Source: Roseovarius spongiae
GTDB lineage: Bacteria > Pseudomonadota > Alphaproteobacteria > Rhodobacterales > Rhodobacteraceae
Length of the DNA: 64,000 bases
NCBI RefSeq assembly: GCF_003651245.1
Contig: NZ_RAPE01000002.1
Span: 1 to 64,000, forward strand
Direction of reading: 5' to 3'
Under the pieces are notes generated by a model. It ran no database searches and was not told the DNA's origin. It saw nothing but the letters and a program-made list of their open reading frames with translations. Positions 58,830 to 64,000 of the stretch are shown here, one piece after another. Position 1 is the first letter of the stretch, and every line of letters starts with the position of its first letter. The position numbers and the translations under genes were made by a program.

Positions 58830-60547
58830 CCTTTGTCATTGGCCAGTTCCAGCGGCGGGGCGCCCTCTTCGCGCAGGACCTGGTCCAGCCCGACCTCGAG
58901 CTTGCGGCGGATGCGCTCGGGTTTCACGTCCGGCGACGGGTTTTCCTTATCCACGAAGGAAAGCGCCCGTTTCCACTGAAAGCGCGCCTCGGTTTGCCGG
59001 CCCACCGCCCAGAGCACGTCGCCCAGGTGGTCGTTGACCACCGGATCGACCGGCATCAATTCGGCGGCGCGCTCCATGTGACCGATGGCCTCTTCGTAGC
59101 GGCCGAGGCGATAGAGCGCCCAGCCGAGGCTGTCGACGATGTAGCCGCTGCCGGGATTGAGTTCGACGGCGCGTTCGATCATCTCGAGCGCCTCGTCGAG
59201 CTTGGCGTGCTGTTCGACCAGCGAATAGCCGAGATAGTTGAGAACCTGCGGCTGATCCGGGTTCAGTTCGAGCGCCTGGCGGAAATCGGCCTCGGCCTTG
59301 TTCCAGTGATCGCGGCGCTCGTGACTGATGGCGCGGGCGTAATAGACGAACCATTGTTCGTTGTCGCGCGCCTTGTAGAGATCGACCGCCTGGTCGTAGG
59401 CGGCGATCGCCTTGTCGAACTGTTCGCGCTGCCGGTAGAGATCGCCCGCCGAAGCATGGGCGATGGCGAGGTCGGGATGCGAGCGGCGCAGCTGTTCGAG
59501 CACTTCGGCCGCGGCGTCGAGCCGGCCCGCGCGGCGCAGCGTCTCCGCGCGGCCCAGTTCCGCGACGTGGAAGGCGGGATTGTCGGGCGGCACCCGCTTG
59601 TAAGCCTCGGTCGCGAGGTCGTATTGGCCGATGTTTTCCAGAAGCTCGGCGGTCATGATGCGCGCGTCGATGTGATTCTCGTCGAGATACTCCGCGATCC
59701 GCGAATAGAGCAGCACGTAATCCTCGCCGGTGTCCGCCAGCAGGGCGCGGCCCAGCGAATAGAACACCTCGGCGATCCCTTCGCGCGGCGTGCCGACGCG
59801 GCCGAAACTGATCCGCTCGCCGGATTCCAGCCGCGCGCGCAAGTCGGCGATCTGCGGGTCGAGATCGCTGCCGAAAGCCTCGTCGATGACCTTGATCGCG
59901 TCCTCGTTGCGCTCGAGCTGGCTCAGCACCTCGGCCCAAGCGATGGTGCCGCGCCGGGTGGTCTGCATCGGGCCGTCGCTCTTGCCGGCATAGATCGCGT
60001 CGGCGGATTCGTAATCCCCGACCGAGGCCAGCGCGAGCGCTTTGTGATAGATGGCGAAGCTGCGCAGTCCGGCTTCCTCGGCGATCTTGTCAAAAAGGGT
60101 GAGCGCGGTGGCCATGTCCCCCTCACCGAGCGTGGCCCAGGCCGCGATCAGCCCGTCGGCCAGCGGTCCCACGCCGTTCTCGGCCTCGATCCGGGCCAGC
60201 ACGGCGCCGTATTCCTCGCGCTTGACCTCGTCGGCGAGCAGGACCATCCGCGCGATCTGACTGCCGAAGCCCTGTTCCTCCATCTGCCGCGCGATGGGCA
60301 GCGCGCGGTCGATCTTGCCCAGCGACACCTGCGCGGCGATGGCGTATTCCATGATCTCCGGATTCGCCGGATCTTCGGCCATCGCCCGCGTCAGATAGAG
60401 CGCGGCGGCCTCGTAATCACTGTTGAAACGCGCCTGCCGCGCGGCGAGGTAAGCGCCGACCGACTCGTCGGCTTGGGTCGTCGCGGGCGGCAGCAGGAGG
60501 GCCGCGCCAAGGGCGAGGGCGGTCAGGGGGCGAAGGATCACGCGCAT
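58826..60547 (-). CDS. Exported tetratricopeptide-repeat protein
   Basis: This 573-residue protein has a signal peptide (MRVILRPLTALALGAALLLPPATTQA) and about ten TPR units. They include ADPANPEIMEYAIAAQVSLG, DLYRQREQFDKAIAAYDQAVDLY, LNPDQPQVLNYLGYSLVEQ and NPGSGYIVDSLGWALYRLGRYEEAIGHMERAAELMP. It probably scaffolds protein complexes in the periplasm; no partner is visible. ATG 60547 is used because it starts the leader; the frame upstream has no ribosome site. It is the first gene of the pair with ispE. Confidence 0.85.
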   Translation of the reverse strand: MRVILRPLTALALGAALLLPPATTQADESVGAYLAARQARFNSDYEAAALYLTRAMAEDPANPEIMEYAIAAQVSLGKIDRALPIARQMEEQGFGSQIARMVLLADEVKREEYGAVLARIEAENGVGPLADGLIAAWATLGEGDMATALTLFDKIAEEAGLRSFAIYHKALALASVGDYESADAIYAGKSDGPMQTTRRGTIAWAEVLSQLERNEDAIKVIDEAFGSDLDPQIADLRARLESGERISFGRVGTPREGIAEVFYSLGRALLADTGEDYVLLYSRIAEYLDENHIDARIMTAELLENIGQYDLATEAYKRVPPDNPAFHVAELGRAETLRRAGRLDAAAEVLEQLRRSHPDLAIAHASAGDLYRQREQFDKAIAAYDQAVDLYKARDNEQWFVYYARAISHERRDHWNKAEADFRQALELNPDQPQVLNYLGYSLVEQHAKLDEALEMIERAVELNPGSGYIVDSLGWALYRLGRYEEAIGHMERAAELMPVDPVVNDHLGDVLWAVGRQTEARFQWKRALSFVDKENPSPDVKPERIRRKLEVGLDQVLREEGAPPLELANDKG

Positions 60548-60643
60548 GCTCGGTTTGTTGTTGGCCTCATTGGTGCATAACCTAGTCCTCGCGGCGCGCC
60601 AACGCAATGCCGCCCGGCGGTCCGCCGCCGCGCAGGCGCCGGT

Positions 60644-62293
60644 TCACATGTTGGGATAGTTCGGCCCGTCCCCGCCCTGCGGCGTTGTCCAGTTGATGTT
60701 CTGCGGCGGATCCTTGATGTCGCAGGTCTTGCAATGCACGCAGTTCTGGAAGTTGATCTGGAACCGCGGCTCCTTGCCGTCCTCCTGGATGAATTCATAG
60801 ACCCCTGCCGGGCAGTAGCGCGCCGAAGGGCCGGCGTATTTCGGCAGGTTCACTTTTACGGGAACGTCCGGATCCTTCAGCTTCAGGTGCGCCGGCTGGT
60901 TCTCGTCATGGTTGGTCATCGAGAAGCTCACGTTGGTCAGCCGGTCGAAGCTCAGCTTGCCGTCGGGCTTGGGATAGGCGATTTCCTTGTGCTTGGCGGC
61001 CTCCTCGGTCGCTTCGGCGTCTGTCTTGCCGTGTTTCAGCGTGCCCAGCAGCGAAAGCCCGATCGTGTTGGTCCACATGTCGAACCCGCCGAGTCCGAGG
61101 CTCGCCATCAGGCCGTATTTTGACCAGAGCGGCTTGACGTTGCGCACCTTTCGCAGGTCGCTGCCGATTGGGCCGTTGCGCACGTCGTCCTCGTAGGCGG
61201 CGAGTTCATCGCCCGCGCGCCCGTTCTCGATCGCGGCATGGGCGGCTTCGGCCGCGGCCTTGCCCGAGAGCATGGCGTTGTGATTGCCCTTGATGCGCGG
61301 CACGTTGACCATGCCCGCGGAACATCCCAGCAGCGCCACGCCGGGCGCGACCAGTTTCGGCATCGACTGCCAGCCGCCCTCGGAGATGGCGCGCGCGCCG
61401 TAGGCCACGCGCTTGCCGCCTTCCAGAAGCTCGGCCACGATCGGGTGATGCTTGAATCGCTGGAATTCCATGTAGGGATAGAGGTAGGGGTTCTTGTAGT
61501 TCAGGTGAACCACGAAGCCCACGTAAACCTGATTGTTGTCAAGGTGATAGATAAAGCTGCCGCCGCCGGCGTTCTTGCCCAGAGGCCAGCCCATCGTGTG
61601 CGTCACGCTGCCGGGACGGTGCTTGTCCGGGTCGATTTCCCAGATTTCCTTCATGCCGAGGCCGTATTTCTGCGGCTCCTTGCCCTGGGCGAGGTCGAAT
61701 TTCTCGATCACCTGCTTGGAGAGCGAGCCGCGCACGCCTTCGCCGAGAAAGACATACTTGCCGTGCAGTTCCATGCCCGGCTCGTAATTCGGGCCCTTGG
61801 AGCCGTCGGGCGCGATGCCGAACTCGCCCGCGACCACGCCCTTGACGCGCCCGTCCTCGTCAAAGACCAGCTCCGAGCAGGCCATGCCGGGGAACACCTC
61901 GACGCCCAGTTCCTCGGCCTGTTCGGCCATCCAGCGGCAGACATTGCCCATCGAGACGACGTAATTGCCGTGGTTGTTCATCAGCGGCGGCATCGGGAAG
62001 TTGGGCACCCGCAGGCGGCCCGCTTCGCCCAGCATGTAGAAGCTGTCGTCCTTGACCGGCACGTTCAGCGGCGCGCCCTTTTCCTTCCAGTCGGGGATGA
62101 GCGCGTCGAGCCCGCATGGGTCGAGCACCGCGCCCGACAGGATATGCGCGCCCACCTCGCTGCCCTTTTCCAGCACCACGACCTCGCGGTCGGGATCGAG
62201 CTGCTTGAGCCGGATCGCGGCGCTGAGGCCCGCGGGTCCGGCGCCCACGATCACCACATCGTATTCCATAGTCTCGCGCGTCGTATCGGACAT
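60644..62293 (-). CDS. Electron transfer flavoprotein-ubiquinone oxidoreductase
   Basis: This 549-residue membrane-associated flavoprotein moves electrons from ETF (fatty acid and amino acid oxidation) to ubiquinone. It has the N-terminal FAD motif VVIVGAGPAGLSAAIRL, the ETF-QO block GMELHGKYVFLGEGVRGSLSKQ, a hydrophobic ubiquinone region, and a C-terminal [4Fe-4S] domain with CPAGVYEF and CVHCKTCDIKDP. Length is normal. It reads leftward, 96 bp before the TPR gene's start. Confidence 0.94.
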   Translation of the reverse strand: MSDTTRETMEYDVVIVGAGPAGLSAAIRLKQLDPDREVVVLEKGSEVGAHILSGAVLDPCGLDALIPDWKEKGAPLNVPVKDDSFYMLGEAGRLRVPNFPMPPLMNNHGNYVVSMGNVCRWMAEQAEELGVEVFPGMACSELVFDEDGRVKGVVAGEFGIAPDGSKGPNYEPGMELHGKYVFLGEGVRGSLSKQVIEKFDLAQGKEPQKYGLGMKEIWEIDPDKHRPGSVTHTMGWPLGKNAGGGSFIYHLDNNQVYVGFVVHLNYKNPYLYPYMEFQRFKHHPIVAELLEGGKRVAYGARAISEGGWQSMPKLVAPGVALLGCSAGMVNVPRIKGNHNAMLSGKAAAEAAHAAIENGRAGDELAAYEDDVRNGPIGSDLRKVRNVKPLWSKYGLMASLGLGGFDMWTNTIGLSLLGTLKHGKTDAEATEEAAKHKEIAYPKPDGKLSFDRLTNVSFSMTNHDENQPAHLKLKDPDVPVKVNLPKYAGPSARYCPAGVYEFIQEDGKEPRFQINFQNCVHCKTCDIKDPPQNINWTTPQGGDGPNYPNM

Positions 62294-62551
62294 GGGTCCA
62301 TCCTTTATTCAGTGGGCCGCGTGTCACGCAGGGCCGGTCTCGGGGTCGCAGATGTGCCTATCGCGAGGGGCGGGCGGGCGTCAATTGAAACACGACGTCG
62401 CGAGGCGGACAAAGGCGCGGATCGCGCATGATTGCGCCACTCCGGCGCATGGCCTATTGCAATCCTCGGCGCGGTCGGGTCAGTCTGACGCGACCTGTAA
62501 AATGACAGGACGGGCGCGCGTTGGCGCGCCTGTCGGAAGAGGATTGTAACT

Positions 62552-63022
62552 ATGGACAAGGTACCGATGACCCGCACGGGCCACGCGGCGCTCGAGGCCG
62601 AGCTGAAACAGCTCAAGTCGGTCGAACGCCCGGCCATCATCCGCGCCATCGCCGAGGCGCGCGAACATGGCGATCTGTCCGAGAATGCCGAATATCACTC
62701 GGCCCGCGAGAAGCAGAGCTTCATCGAGGGGCGCATCAAGGAGCTGGAGGGCGTACTCGGCCTGGCCGAGGTGTTCGACCCCGCCAAGCTCAGCGGCCCG
62801 ATCAAGTTCGGCGCGACCGTGACGCTGGTGGACGAGGACACCGAGGAAGAGCGGACCTGGCAGATCGTCGGCGAACACGAGGCCAACATCGAAAAGGGTC
62901 TGCTGAACATCAAGTCGCCCATCGCCCGCGCTCTGATCGGCAAGGAGGAGGGCGACAGCGTCGAGGTTCGCACCCCCGGCGGCGAACGTTCCTACGAAGT
63001 GCTCAAGATCGCCTATATCTGA
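62552..63022 (+). CDS. greA: Transcription elongation factor GreA
   Basis: This 156-residue factor has an N-terminal coiled coil (residues 10-75, with the acidic tip [17 protein letters not shown] that reaches the RNA polymerase active site) and a C-terminal FKBP-like domain with [13 protein letters not shown] and [21 protein letters not shown]. It rescues backtracked polymerase by stimulating transcript cleavage. The DLSEN motif identifies it as GreA rather than a Gre-like inhibitor. Confidence 0.95.
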   Translation: MDKVPMTRTGHAALEAELKQLKSVERPAIIRAIAEAREHGDLSENAEYHSAREKQSFIEGRIKELEGVLGLAEVFDPAKLSGPIKFGATVTLVDEDTEEERTWQIVGEHEANIEKGLLNIKSPIARALIGKEEGDSVEVRTPGGERSYEVLKIAYI

Positions 63023-63035
63023 CAGGATACAGCGC

Positions 63036-64000
63036 ATGCCCGACCCCAAGCCGGCCCGGCCCACGTCGCTGGGGATATACGACAAGGCCGCCAACCCCCC
63101 GATCACCGGCATCGAGGTGGCGGCGCTGATACTGGCGGGACTGTGGCTGGTCGGATCGGCGCTGTTCTTCCTGGTTCTGGCGCCGAACGGCGTGATGGGG
63201 GGTACGGGCGGCGTTCTCAACTTCATGCTGATCCTGCTGGTGGTGTTCATGCCGGTCGCAATGATCTGGGTCGGCGCCACCGCCGCGCGCGCGGCCAAGG
63301 TCATGCGGGAAGAGAGCCAGCGCCTACAGGCCGCGATCGACGCGATCCGCCAGGCCTACGTGATCCAGAGCCAGTCGGGCGCGCGCGCCGCGAACGAACC
63401 CTCGGTCGCGCGCAAGCTTGACGAGATCGCGGCGGCGCAGCGCAAGCATGAGACCGCGCTGGCGACGTTTTCATCCTCGCGGCAGGGGGGCGCGCGTCCC
63501 GCGCCCGCGCAGCAGGCCGCCCCGGCGGGCGGCGGCGACCAGGTCGCGCTGCCGCTCGGCACCCCGGCCGAGGAGATCCGCCCGCCGCTTTCGACCGAGG
63601 ATTTCATCCGCGCGCTCAACTTTCCCGAAACCGCCGAGGACAAGCCCGGCTTCGCCGCCCTGCGCCGCGCGCTCAAGGACCGGCCCACCGCGCTGTTGAT
63701 CCAGGCGGCGCAGGATATCCTGACGCTGCTCAGCCAGGACGGCATCTACATGGACGACCTGCGCCCGGAAATGGCCCGCCCCGAGGTCTGGCGCCGGTTC
63801 GGCGCGGGCGCGCGCGGGCGCGAGATCGCCGCGCTGGGCGGCATACGGGATCGCTCGTCGCTTGCGCTTGCCGCCGCGCGCATGAAATCCGACCCGATCT
63901 TCCGCGACGCGGCGCACCACTTCCTCCGTCGCTTCGACCGGATGTTCAGCAGCTTCGCCGAAACCGCGAGCGACGCCGACATTACCGAATTCTCGGACAC
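63036..64000 (+). CDS. Membrane protein downstream of greA, unknown function (3' end outside the window)
   Basis: A frame opens at ATG 63036, 13 bp after greA, and runs to the window end without a stop (321 residues visible). There are two N-terminal membrane helices (about 28-50 and 62-82), then a coiled-coil-like segment (KVMREESQRLQAAIDAIRQAYV, KLDEIAAAQRKHETAL), a Pro/Ala-rich linker, and a soluble helical domain from about residue 185 (TEDFIRALNFPETAEDKPGF). No known catalytic motif is seen. Operon spacing suggests co-transcription with greA. Confidence 0.75.
   Translation, partial: MPDPKPARPTSLGIYDKAANPPITGIEVAALILAGLWLVGSALFFLVLAPNGVMGGTGGVLNFMLILLVVFMPVAMIWVGATAARAAKVMREESQRLQAAIDAIRQAYVIQSQSGARAANEPSVARKLDEIAAAQRKHETALATFSSSRQGGARPAPAQQAAPAGGGDQVALPLGTPAEEIRPPLSTEDFIRALNFPETAEDKPGFAALRRALKDRPTALLIQAAQDILTLLSQDGIYMDDLRPEMARPEVWRRFGAGARGREIAALGGIRDRSSLALAAARMKSDPIFRDAAHHFLRRFDRMFSSFAETASDADITEFSD

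Noticed and set aside
1..64000. CRISPR arrays, toxin-antitoxin pairs, prophage or defence islands
   Set aside because: No regularly spaced repeats, cas genes, integrases, phage structural genes or recognised defence genes were seen. Apart from the IS remnants at the left edge the gene content is metabolic and regulatory.

Overview
The window looks like a chromosomal segment of an alphaproteobacterium of the Rhodobacteraceae/Roseobacter group. The sequence is GC-rich. The arrangement hemN - fnrL - universal stress protein - ccoNOQP - ccoGHIS, the alphaproteobacterial-type LexA box (GAAC-N7-GAAC), the FnrL-type boxes, the small SRP RNA and the phaAB, ETF-QO and greA neighbours all fit that group. 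No CRISPR array, rRNA, tRNA, prophage or plasmid origin was seen. The only mobile DNA is at the left edge, where an IS21-family end sits against a decayed IS256-type transposase remnant.

Layout. (1) 1-490: IS debris. (2) 505-5761: a sulfur-stress block. A SqrR/BigR-type persulfide-sensing ArsR repressor faces a leftward cluster of two YeeE/YedE half-transporters, a persulfide-dioxygenase-like MBL protein, a SulP permease and a stand-alone DUF442 sulfurtransferase. (3) 5981-7378: an orphan PAS-PAS-HWE histidine kinase. (4) 7586-10277: a predicted SOS-controlled radical SAM / UdgX-DUF4130 DNA-repair pair. (5) 10347-13670: metal resistance (DUF411 protein, P1B-type ATPase, divergent MerR regulator with a distorted 19-bp-spacer promoter). 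(6) 13890-20264: haem uptake hmuSTUV, the TonB receptor hmuR and a small companion. (7) 20602-23531: a SoxCD-like sulfite dehydrogenase pair without other sox genes, then a YczE-type membrane protein. (8) 23597-31000: a mixed housekeeping stretch with a secreted serine hydrolase, SRP RNA, cyclic-nucleotide phosphodiesterase/nucleotidase, nudC, an SRPBCC protein, pheA and a membrane-anchored cytochrome c. (9) 31096-37245: the yejABEF peptide importer; its ATPase carries an unexpected hydrophobic insertion. (10) 37425-50343: the micro-oxic regulon. hemN, fnrL, usp, ccoNOQP and ccoGHIS are served by three FNR boxes, and a LysR gene plus a 48-residue ORF sit between the two cco operons. (11) 50367-64000: D,D-carboxypeptidase, EAL phosphodiesterase, phaAB, DMT exporter, DUF465, DUF2007, polyprenyl synthase, ispE, TPR protein, ETF-QO, greA and a truncated membrane protein.

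Working together: fnrL would switch on hemN and the cbb3 oxidase under low oxygen. The hmu system supplies haem-iron, and ispB probably supplies the ubiquinone side chain that ETF-QO reduces. The sulfur block would oxidise or export sulfane sulfur under control of a thiol switch, and the SoxCD-like pair could oxidise the resulting sulfite. The strongest candidates for something little described are the hydrophobic insertion in YejF, the SOS-boxed radical SAM-UdgX operon, and the sulfur cluster with separate DUF442 and MBL partners under an SqrR-like operator. All functional names are inferred from sequence reading; no database search was run.
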